Below, piece after piece: positions 11,801-23,800 of a DNA stretch of 64,000 nucleotides. Below the pieces are notes generated by a model. The model saw only the letters and a list, made by a program, of their open reading frames with translations, was not told the DNA's origin and did not search any database. This stretch comes from Chrysoperla carnea (lineage: Eukaryota > Arthropoda > Insecta > Neuroptera > Chrysopidae), in contig NC_058337.1 in NCBI RefSeq assembly GCF_905475395.1, forward strand, positions 95,598,368-95,662,367. Direction: 5' to 3'. The translations under genes and the position numbers were made by a program. Positions within the stretch are counted from its first letter, which is position 1; each line of letters starts with the position of its first letter.

Positions 11801-14800
11801 AAATGATGATCATAGATCTACTCCATCTATAATCATCGTTTTGAACCATAAATTAAAGCTTTCTGTAAATAGTTAAAAAATGGTAAATGTCAAGTTAAAT
11901 TTAATTATTTATTTTTTTTTTTAAATATATCTTTATAAATTATAGTTCAGGTGTTATTCTGATATATCAGCTATATTGCTGTACAGATTCATTAAAAACC
12001 ATTAGCTGGATTTAGTGTGAAAGGCGTAACAAACAAACAAACAAACATGCTTACTTTCAGATTTATAATATAATAGGGATAATAGCAATATAAATTGTAC
12101 AAGAAATTGACCAATTTCTTATTTATATGTAAAATCATTCAATGTTATACTGCTATTACATGGGGTGTACATTGTAAACGATAATTTAACCCTCCAATCT
12201 ATAAATATATTTATGTATAAATATAACAGTTTAGGGAGTTGTATTAATATCGTGGAATAAATAACTATTTATTACATTTTCTCCTTAATTCAAATTATGG
12301 AAAGTTGGTAGTAATACGAACAGCTGCAACGCTTCGTTTTAACTTCTATTCCCATTTTTTAATGAAAATTATAAATATTGTAATCGAGCCAGGAAAAAGT
12401 AACACCCCCCTCATGCTTTAGGCCTTTAAGCCCCCTCACGTTTCGGAGTACATAGTTTTCAAAAACGCAAATTTCGATCGGCCGTGAACAAAAAAGTTTC
12501 CACAGTTCTTCTTCGAAACTATCAATAGTTATAATCTTAAAAATTGATAATACCGACTCGATACTGATAATATTAAGGGGGTTAAAGATGAGAAACTAGT
12601 TATAAAAAAAACTTTGACCTTCCTTTCACTCCCTTAATACATATTATCTGATCAGATTGTTAATTACGTAATTCAGGTTCCTTAATTGGACTTATAGTTG
12701 GTCTATTGTGCCTAATTTCATATCAACCCCTTTTGATAATATTTGGAGGGTAATAGGGGTGAATTTCGATTTCTGAAAAAATATTGACCTCCTTTCATTC
12801 TATTAATATCAGATCAGGTTAGAATGAAATTAGGTAAAATAACCGAAACACACTTTCCAATCGAAAACCTTCTCTCTCTTATAGTTTGGAAGAAAGGCTT
12901 TGTTGATCTATTGGCTTAATCTCATCTCAGTGCTTAATCCCATACCAACCGCACCTGATAGAGTTAAGGGGGTGAAATTCGTACCAAGCAGCATCGCGGA
13001 ATTATTATGCTCAAGCTTGATGGCGTATTTCTTCTGCGAAATTTCGTTCAATGTTTTCAATAAACAAAATGATCTTTAATACGCCGCCAGGCAGCAAGGT
13101 TGGATATTATAAATAAACTTCGAAGCAATGTGTTCTTTTTGAATTATTCATGAAAAACTGTTTAAGGACAGTGGTGGGTTAGAATATCAAGAACATTTGT
13201 TTGAAACTTATTTTTAGTTTCAAACCCATAGTTTTTAAGCTAGTTCTGAAACACTAATGGCGTTGCCTTTGAAAACGAAGGTTTCGATTCCTAGAACATG
13301 CATATTAAGCAGAGAATTATGTAAGATCGCCTGATATTTTGATGCATGTCGTCCGTGCAACATAGTTGATTCAATTACATGAATTTATATTGTACGTATA
13401 TATATAGGGGTCGTGTGGAGCTAACGCTAGATATTTGATATCAAAATTTTTCAAGTAAATTATTGTGTGGTACATAAAATTCTACGAACTACGGAACTGT
13501 TGTATTTTTAAATTATAGATTAATACTATTAACATAATATAATTTTGATAAGATTTAATCATGTGACGATTTTTTGTCAAATAATTCTATCAGAATTATA
13601 TAAAAGTCATTGTTATATTTATTTACCTTGAATTTTTATCAAAAAACGAAGATTTCATTTTTAAATTCTACTAAAATAGTCTAGGTATGTGATTTGGCGC
13701 ATGCTTGAAAACAAGTAGACATTCTCCTAAAAATTTATAAATTGTTGATCGGATTACAGGATGTTCAAAAACAAAACAAAAATTGTTTAATATGTACTGT
13801 TTGTTTTTCATACTTTTATACTTTTATATTATAAGGAAAACCCCAAATGACGTTAAGCAGTTAATATGGCAGTCATAGGCAGACTTAATTCTTAAAAAAA
13901 CAGCAGCTATGGAATAACTAGATCATTAAAAGAGTAGACCATGAATGACAACTAATGGATTAAGAGCCAGGCCAAAATAAATTCATTGAATTTACTGAAG
14001 CTGATATTTTGAGGAATGGTTATAGTAGTTGTGTACACACAACTACTCATAGTGCGGCCAGTCAAGCGAACGATAGAGCAGGGGTCAGATATATGCTATC
14101 GAAACGGTGTAGTTTTACGTGGTACAAAAATGAATTTATTAAAGCTGGAAATTGTCCTACAACTTGTATATTGCATATAGATAACAGTTATGACACTCAG
14201 TCAGTTTAACGTTAAAACAGGGCTGGTCAGTCAGCCTTTATTTATGAACATTAAATAAATAAGATTCATTTATGATTTCCGTGGTCTTTAAATGAATTTA
14301 TTAAAACTGAAAATTGTTATACAGCTTGAATATTGCTCAAAATTAAAAATTGGTTTAGTGGTCAGTCATAAACCTCGTAACATTGACATTTTTTTCCCGT
14401 CCGTTAACTTTTCACAATAATAAATATAAAGTTTCCAACATTCAAAAATGAACAAAACTACTTTAGTAAATAGTTTAAACTTATACCATTTCTAATAGCT
14501 TGAGCTTATAATCGAGTAAGTGAAACCGAAAAGAGGTCTTTACCTCGGAAGTTTTTTTCGGATCCCGATTTTTAATTTACCAGCTGCAAAATATTCATAT
14601 GAGTGTATGCAAAAAATTAAACTCATGTGCGCTGACTCACTGGAATTAAACTCACTGAAAGTGCGGTTTATCCAGATTCCATCAAAAATATTTTAATTTG
14701 ATATTCAACACTTGGATATCGCACGAGTCTGTCATCTTGGGCGGCTGTGGAAATGTGAAATAATCCATCCAGCAGTGTTTTTATCATACATCGAACCTAC

Positions 14801-17800
14801 GGGAACTATGCATTTTTGATTCTTGACATTTTCCATTATTACAAAAACTATTGTTACTAGGAAAATAGACATTTAGTGATTATTCAAAAAAATCAATGTT
14901 CCTCCTCCCTAACACGACTCTTTTTGATGATAATTCCTGATGATAATGGTACTCATCATCAACTTAACAAACACCATAGGTATATTCAAGCTTTCAAGAC
15001 GATCGCAATCGTTAACGAATATTGTCTTGCGAACTATTTTAAGAATGGTTACGTTACGTTAGTGTGATGGTTTTTTCCATGATAAAATTGATTAGAAATT
15101 TTTTTAAATTGTAATATAATTTCTATTGTCAATATTTACTCTTCATAATTTATATGGTTCGTTTGTTTTTCTTCTTGGTCTTTGATTCTCTTTCTTATCG
15201 TCAACGAACCAACCCATCATGCATTGAGAGTTGGTGATTATTAAACAATTGAAATATTGTCTCTTATTTTCATTATTATTAATTATATTTGACATAGTGA
15301 ATGGATATGCCTCATAAATTATGATACTCGCGAAAAAATTGTTAACCTCGTTCTTATTTTACTTGTTCAATCGATTTCAGTTGAACTATAATAATTTATT
15401 TTTACGGCAAATAAAGTATTTTAACCGCCTAAAAATTCGGTGTTAGTTTTGAGTAATTTAGGCTTAGTTGTTTTGAAATTAAATTTGAAATTTATATGTT
15501 TTTTTATATAAAAATGTTTTGCTCGCAAAAAGAAGTCCATTTTGAGCACCCTTTAATTCATTGTGGCTATATTTTCGGGCTGAAAATTTAGTCTTTTATG
15601 GTAGGTATTAGATTTCCAATCAATAAACTCGTGAGGCAATTCAGTATCAGAACGTTGCAGATGCGGCTTTTGTATATCCTCTTCAACATTTCATCATGTC
15701 GACAGAAATTGACTAACTTCGTATCTTCTATTGCGAGACCTGCTAGCCACAGCCGCTAAAGTTACCCTACAAAAAACGGTATTCTACCACTGAACGCCCC
15801 GACGTTAATTGTAATTGGAGGATTTAAGCGGTCGTTAAAAGAGCTATTGTCTCCTAGGCCTTCCAGCACACTGACTTCCTGTAGCAGAATCAGCACCCTT
15901 ATTATACAATTTGAAGGTAGAGACATGTTAATAATCTAAATTTTCAAATATGAACAAATTAAAAGTCGATTTTTATAAAATAATTTTGCCATCTCTTTTT
16001 AGAAAATCGCAATAAAATTTTTGAGTAGTTCTAGTTTGTTTTAAATACCTAATTCGTTTTTCAAATAGTTTATTGCAGTTTTTAATTCGGAATATTAAAA
16101 TGAAAAGCTAACTTTGGTTCTGAAAACAAGGCTCCTTGAAAGCATTGCCCCTGGGTAACTTTATCTTGTGTTCGCCATTGTTACCATATTAACTATTTAA
16201 TATTTTACTTTTGAACATTATCAAACGTTAAATGGGGGTAAGTTGTAATACAAATGGGGGTAAGTTGTAATACCTACTCCTAGAATCATATTGCTACTTA
16301 CTAGAACCAACCGAGAGAATGATTCATATGCATTTCTTTGAAAGTAAAATAAAAACAATTTTTTTTGTACTTTTCAACTTTAAGGGGTTTCCACAATGAG
16401 TGAAGTAGTATAAGTAAAAAAAAAGAAATGGTATTCATTCTGAGTCATTAAAAATACCACTAAAGCTGTTACTGGTCAATGGGTAAAGAACTTCTCTATT
16501 AGAGAAATTTGTGAAGTTATTAATGTTTAAAAATCACATTATCTGATTATGTTTCTTAGAGAAGTTTAAATGTTGTAGATATCGCCTTACGGTACAATAG
16601 TTGAAAGGAATCCTAGGTACATTAGGCTGTCATTCATGGTACATTATTATCTTGAACTATTAATTACACTGCTTTTTTTTACCTATGGATGTTTAATATT
16701 TAAATTATTAAGAAAAAAATACATTCAGGAATAAGTTCTCTAAACAGTGATATTTTAGAGAATAGCATTAAAAAATACTCATAAATGTAAATTTTAATCC
16801 TTGGTATTCCATTCTCCCCTGTCGCATAAAGATGTTTGATACTGACATAATACTTATTTCAGTGTATCGTAATATTATATATATATATATATATATAATA
16901 TATCAAATAAAATAAATCTGATAGCCTTATCGTGAATGTTTGAGATAGTTATATGAAGAAATTCAAATATCAATTTATTTAATTACTCTAGAAATTAATG
17001 AAGTTATTTTACGGAACTTAAAATTTGTTTGCAGAAGTATGAAACTGACAAGTGTTAAGCTTACCGATCTATACTTCAATAGATATGGCCTACACCAACG
17101 ACGCTATGGTGTAAGGGCGAATGGTAAAAATTTACGTCTAATTTTTGTTCAAAGGCCTCTCGTGAGCCCTGAGTAGATTTACGAAAAACAAAAAAAGGCG
17201 GCAGTGTAGTTATATAAGTTTAAGGGAATAATTTTTACTATAATTGGTCAAACCCAACACGGTTTTTTATCTATATATAAAAATATGAAGCTGTTAGTTT
17301 TCTGGCTAAGGTTCAAAAGCGGCTTAACCGATTCGAATAATTCTTTCATATGTTTGTAATAATACCAGGAAGGTTTAGAAACCATAATATTATGGAAAAC
17401 TCAAAAGAACAGCCCGAAAATTAACAAAATCCTCTCATAAGTGAAATATTGAGGTTTATGCTTTAAATATTCATTTATAAAGTAAAATTTACATTATTCC
17501 AAACATCTCAAATTATACGCGGTAATACTGATGGGTGATATCGTTCGAGAACCAGTTCCAAATTAAACAATATTGGTAGCCCAGGTAATTGATCAATAAA
17601 TGTAGGGTAAAATTTGGGGTGTAGCGAGACCAAGCAAATTCTAAGGTTTTTATGAATAAGAGCAGAATGTAAGCGCAACAAGCTCCATCGCCGAAGGCCC
17701 ATGCCATGTTGAAATCCATCTAAGTGTCCAAGATATGGAAGTAAAGTTTGTGTTTAGCGAGGGGGGGGGGGCTAAGCGGGACTATAGCTATTATTATACC

Positions 17801-20800
17801 CATTAATGAATCGGAGCTTCAAGAGATAGCAGTTAATGAATGGCTCAATAGATAGGAGTAATTGTTGTGTTAAGTGGACAAGCTTGCGGGTGGGATATCT
17901 GGGATTAGCGGACTGGCTAAGTATAGTATAGCTATGAATTAGAGCGAGCAGGTTAATTAAGATTAACAATCGTTGATAAAAAGCTATAATCAAATAAATT
18001 GTAAGTGAAACGAAGTTGGCCGGGTCATCTAGTAACTTCAAACTTGATACAAATGAATGTTTATGCGTTCGTGTTTTGTTTATTGATTATTATTTAGCAA
18101 GGGCAAGAAACTTTTAAAATATGATTTATACAATTGACTGGGTCGAGAAGTTCCATTACGTCACATATGTGACAAGTAAGAGAGGCCAAGAGGGAATTAT
18201 ATTCTCAACACTTATTCCAGTAAAAATAACAATTGATATTTATTTATATTTTTATCTTTGAGAATTTTTTTTGCGTGAATTTATTATTAAAGTGCGACTT
18301 AATCTTTGACCGGAAGTCTCAAAATCAATTAAATAAAATATATATTATTATCACATTTTCAAATACATTTTTTTTTTAAATATTGATAAAAGTTTATTGT
18401 CATTATGTTATTTAAAAATTATGATAATACCTACATCTAATCACAATTTGTTACAGAATGATCCAATAATTTCTGTTAATTTTAGTTTTTGTATAAAGTT
18501 ATAAATAGAAACCATTATTGTAATATAATAAAAAAATCACCTTTTATTTCATTAAGCGGGTACTTCTAAATGAAATACCTATACAGGATGTCTTTTTTAA
18601 CTTGACATTTGAAAAAAATGTATGCAAGAAATTTGAAAAAACTCTCAATGATTTAAAATACAATCTGGTCTAATGATTTTGCGTATGAAATGAAGGACAT
18701 TATTTTCCCTTTATTTTACCTTTTTCCCGAAATTATAAAAGATTGAAGATTAAGAACTACTACGTAACTTCATAACGTCCCGATTCGATTAAGAAACGGG
18801 AATAACAACATACCACTTTTTGTGCCTCTTCACCATAAATCCGTTACTGCTAATCCCTACTTACCTGGTAAAAATCTGATAAGATTGAAGCAAATAGATG
18901 TTATTTTTGGATTCAGCGGCCTGATTAAATGGGGTAATTTATCAAAGTAGCCCATGCAACTGAAAAAATTCTTTTTTACAAACCAGTGTAATTTTTAAAT
19001 TTAGCTTAAGTTCAAATAAAAGTTATTATTTCGAGCAAAGTTTTATAAGGTTCTGATCACTTTCACAAAATGTTAAAGTTAATAAATTTAGGAAAAAGTG
19101 CCAAAGGTGTATCTAGTCTTGGTCGGCAAGACCAAGGCTGATTTTGCCCGTCATTACTCTCTCTCTCTGGGCTATAAGATTTATGAAATGTATCAAGGTA
19201 TACTTAGTTTGTAACACTTAATTGGGGGCTACAAGCAAAATTTTGGTATCGGTGTTCATAAAAACCGTTCCCCGTTTTTCGTTTGAATGTCGGCCCGTGT
19301 GTGCGTCTGTCTACAACACGATAACTCAAAAACAAAAAAAGATATCAAGCTGAAAATTTACAATGTGCTCAGGACGTAAAAAGTGAGGTTGAGTTCGTAA
19401 ATGAGCAACATAGGTCAATTGAGCTAATTCCAGTGAGCTAATCAGTTTTCCACAAAAATATTGAATGAATTTAAAAAAGTCCGATAAATTGAGGGAATTT
19501 GTAGTTTTCGTGGTTGAGGTGTTCTTAAGCTACAATTGGTATTCTCGGCATTTCCGTCTCCACGCGTCTCATGTCAAGGGCACGCATTTTTATTTTTCTA
19601 CATTCCCTAAACAAGAATCTACAGTATATTACAACCAATTTTTTTGCATACGATTTTGATGCTCTATAAGCCCGTACAGTGGCGTAGCTAGGGGGGCAAG
19701 GGCCCTGGTGCATAGGGAAAGAATCGGGCCCTCCTCCTCCCCTCTTTCCGCGTAGTTTGAATTCCCAATCTCTTGCGCGCTTTAATTTTTGCGAATTCGT
19801 CTATAATTTCACTCAAATCCAAGTTTGATGCCGCCTCATTTTCTATTGCAATTTTTTAAATTACAAAAAAAAAAAAATTTAATTTTTTTTTTTCAAAGCT
19901 GAGGTTTGAGGGCCCCCTGAGCTCCGGGGCCCTGATGCACTGCACCACCTGGCCCTATGATAGCTACGCCACTGAGCCCGTAGCGTCGTTAGTAGATTAA
20001 ATCATTTCTAAATAAATATTGAAGCATAATTTTTTTTTTTGATAGGTCTATTAAGTGCTATCAATTGTATGAGTGTTCGATGGGCGATGCGTATACAAAG
20101 TGTATTTACAGCAGCTAAATTAACAGCATTGGCATTAATTATATTAGCTGGAGCCATACATTTATTACAAGGTAAGTAGTAAAAATAAAATATTTGTTTA
20201 CTTTATTAATATTCATAAAAATAAATAAGTAATGAATGTGTTATTTAGATGCAGTTAAATATATATTTATATAAATAAACATTCATATTATTTATATGAT
20301 AGATTAGATAGGTGTTTGTCAATTCGATTACGTTCTCGCAATTGTTAGACTTGTCGGATATTTAAACTGATTTATGAATAGGAGCTATAACCAAAATTTC
20401 GAGAAAGAAATAATTATACCATGTATATGAAATATACGAAGATATACTAAGTTTAGTCCTAAGTTAGTAACGATTAAAAATATTTAAACCATGAACAAAA
20501 TTTTGATAAAGTTGTTCATAAAGTCACCTAATTAACCCATTTCCAGTTGTCTGTCTGTCCGTCTGTCATCACGATTACTCAAAAATGAAAACATATATCA
20601 AGCTGAAATTTTTATAGCGTGCTTAGGACGTAAAAAGTGAGGTCGAGTTCGTAAATGAGCAACATAGGTTTTGGATCTTGTAAACTGTTAGAGATAGAAC
20701 AAAAGTTTAAAGGTAAAAATTATTCCTTATAAAAAAATAAACAACTTTTGTTTGAAACATTTTTTCGTAAACATCACTGTTTACCCGTGAGAGCGCAAAT

Positions 20801-23800
20801 TATGCGCAAATTGTATAGTATGTATTATATGGGAATATCAGTTATATATGTGTGAAATATATGTATGTGTAATTCGACAGAGTAATCAACATTGTCTATA
20901 CAGTGGTATTTCAACAATTAACTCAATCAATTGTTTGTTTTCACTTGTTTTTATCTATATTTCGATATTTTGGGTAAATTTTATCTACAGTAAAAGTAGT
21001 GCGGGCAAAGCAATTCGTAATAATTTCCTCATTTATTAATTTTAATAATCTGAAATGATATTCAACGTGAATTTCTTTTGCTTTCTTTCAAATTTTGCTT
21101 TTTCCAGGGCTTTTGATCGTAGACAATTGATAGTAAAAGTCATTCCTCGACTTATCTCACATTTCGTCAATAACTCAATAATAAATAATGATATTTAAGT
21201 TAGGATTTCCCCGGAGAGTGTTGGTGTCATTTTGTGGTCGAAAGATAAGAGTGACTAATTTTTAGAAGTAAATAGAGGCATCAGACAAAATAGTTTTCTT
21301 ATCAATTAAAACTGAATTGAAAAAAAAAATTTTGAGTGTGATATTTTTTATTACTTCTATATTTAATGAACCACCGTTATAATAAGGCCGCTTAATACCG
21401 CCCTCGCTCTCTGAAAAAAGCAAAGATTTTATAATAGGAAATGAAATCAATAATACATAGAATCGATAAAAATAGAGATCAATCTTCTATAATTTTAAAT
21501 TTATTATTTACAATTCGATCGAATTTTTTTGAGTGTGATACTTCTGATCTCTTCTAAATTTAATGTTACGCCGTTATAGTCAGGTCGCTTAATACCGCCT
21601 CGCTCTCTGAGAAAAGCAAAGATTTTTATGGAAATTTTTTTATGGAAATAAAATCAATAATGCATAGAATCGATAAAAATTGAGATCAATTTATTTACGT
21701 TTTAAATAATTTATTTAATAATTTATTTACGTTTTAATTTTAAACTAGAATTTATAAACATTTTATTAAGTATATAGTATTTTAAATATATGATGGCATG
21801 CGACCAATTCACACGGTGGCTAAAAAATTTATACAATTAAAAACAAAAATTTACGAGTAATCAAAAAAGAATTATACATTTTTAAATTGGAATAAAACCA
21901 AAATGGCATACAATATTAATATGTAAATAATCAAAGAGATTATACAGGGTGTTCCGTAAGTACCGAACGGTTTTATGGCAATAGGTAGAATATAAAATTC
22001 TAAGACGAAAAGTATTTTTTCATTTTTTGATTCGGTGCCCGGATAGTTAGCTATTAATTAAAACAGGCAGCCAATCAGAAGCATTGTAACTAAAAATTAA
22101 AACCACTCGATTCTGACTGATACTGACTAATTAATGAATTTTGACTGATTAAAAATACATTATTAAATAATTATTTTTAGTCAATAATATTTCGTTAAAA
22201 GTTTAATATGCAATTATATTTTTGACACATGGTAATTTTTGTGAGTAAAAAGTTGATAATAAAAACTTTATCATTTTCGTAAACCACTCTGTATTTCATC
22301 AATCGATTGTATACGATGTTTAAATTACAATTAATTAATAAACCGGAAAACAAATGAGTTTTTTCAACTTATATTGCTTCCTACAGTACTTGTGTGGCCT
22401 ATATATTAATTTTGCCATACATAAAAATATTCTAATTTACTTTATATCTTTTCAGGAAATGTTTCAAATTTTGAAAATTCATTTAAAGGAAATTATAGTG
22501 CTTCAAGTATTGCAATTGCATCGTATTCAGGATTATTTGCTTTTGGTGGCTGGAATTACTTAAATTTTGTTACAGAAGAACTTAAAGATCCATACAGGTT
22601 AGTTTATAATTTTTTTATTAATTTTCTGGTAGAAAGTTATTGTTTCAATTTATAGTGGAGTGCTTCAGGAAAAGGATATTTTACTCTTTACGAGAAATAA
22701 TCTAAACATAGGTATATTATTGAGATAGCTTAGGCAAAAGGCAGTCCGAAAATATTAGTTTTAGTTCATAACATAACAAAATAAATTTTAAAATTCAATT
22801 CAAATTTTTTTAAATCTGTTTTTAAACACCTTAAAATAGTAGCTGCCATGTTACCACGTCATACAGCTTTGTAAACAAAAAATTATAAACAATTATCAAA
22901 CAAACTATCAGAACATTTGTTTGCGTAGCTGTGTGGCGTCAGGACCACATTATTTGACCGTTTTCGTCAAATGTAAAATTTGTATACATTTTTAGGGACT
23001 TGACCGATTGAATACAATTTTTTAGTGGTTTATTAGCACAACAGAATCTAATTAAGACACTTTTAAAAAATGGGTGTAATACTCTATTGCATTTATTTAT
23101 GAATCCTATTGCATTTATTTTGCATTCAAGATCATTTATTTTGTATTCAGGATTATTATTTTGTCTATCTTCAAATTCTTGCCGTGTGATAAATCGCCAA
23201 ATAATTTATTATTAAATCAAAGCTGGTGGAAGCGGAACAAAATTTAGAATTTTCGTTAGCATTAAATAAAAGAAAATTTATTATCAGATCAGATCGTTTT
23301 CAATAAATATAAGAATGGTATTTCTATTCCTCGGCTGAATCCGTAGCGACGACTGAGTTCGCAGTATTCTTAAAGCGACTGAATCCGCTTGGTGTGTTTC
23401 TCGTTCTAGTTTTTGATATATTCACACAGTTTCAGGATATATTTTGAGCCATGAAACTCAATACGCAAGTACACCTTAATATTTACATAAATATTTGCGA
23501 TTTCAGAAAGTAAATAAATTTAAATTTGTAATTTCTATTTTACTTCAATTATTTTATCATGTAAAAGACTGAAACTTACTAAGTTGTTTTCAATTTTAAT
23601 TTTCAAAGCATAAAATAATAGAAACTGTGAATAAAGTTTAGGAAAATAAATAAAAAATTTTTATTATTATTTGAGCCTCTACGTCCATATCCATCACGAA
23701 ATTTTTGATATTTTGTGGTAAAGTCAAGCTTGTATTTCTATATTACCTTGGAAAATTTTATTATCATTTCTTATCACCATTACCGGTGCGCGTATTATTT

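Larger units (their letters stand above)
8808..20045 (+). other. SLC7 intron 1, repeat-filled, 11.2 kb
   Basis: No independent gene was recognised inside. Besides the elements listed separately, it holds a run of ten G (near 9031-9040), a hairpin CTTGGTC/GACCAAG near 19118, a perfect double of a 22-bp unit at 16230-16273 (AAATGGGGGTAAGTTGTAA...), and an 11-bp-arm palindrome at 14024-14047 (AGTAGTTGTGT, AC, reverse complement). A 35-bp block around 14131 (ATGAATTTATTAAAGCTG) recurs diverged near 14292. Confidence 0.7.
20172..22455 (+). other. SLC7 intron 2, 2.3 kb
   Basis: Consists of a family D copy, a diverged tandem duplication, a TA-flanked MITE (each listed separately) and AT-rich spacer. 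No gene within. Confidence 0.75.

Noticed and set aside
13250..13300. Possible pol III B box (GGTTTCGATTCC)
   Set aside because: No A box at the right distance and no tRNA-like fold seen.
16230..16273. Tandem 22-bp doublet as a regulatory element
   Set aside because: Only two copies; simple slippage explains it, so it is noted under intron 1 only.
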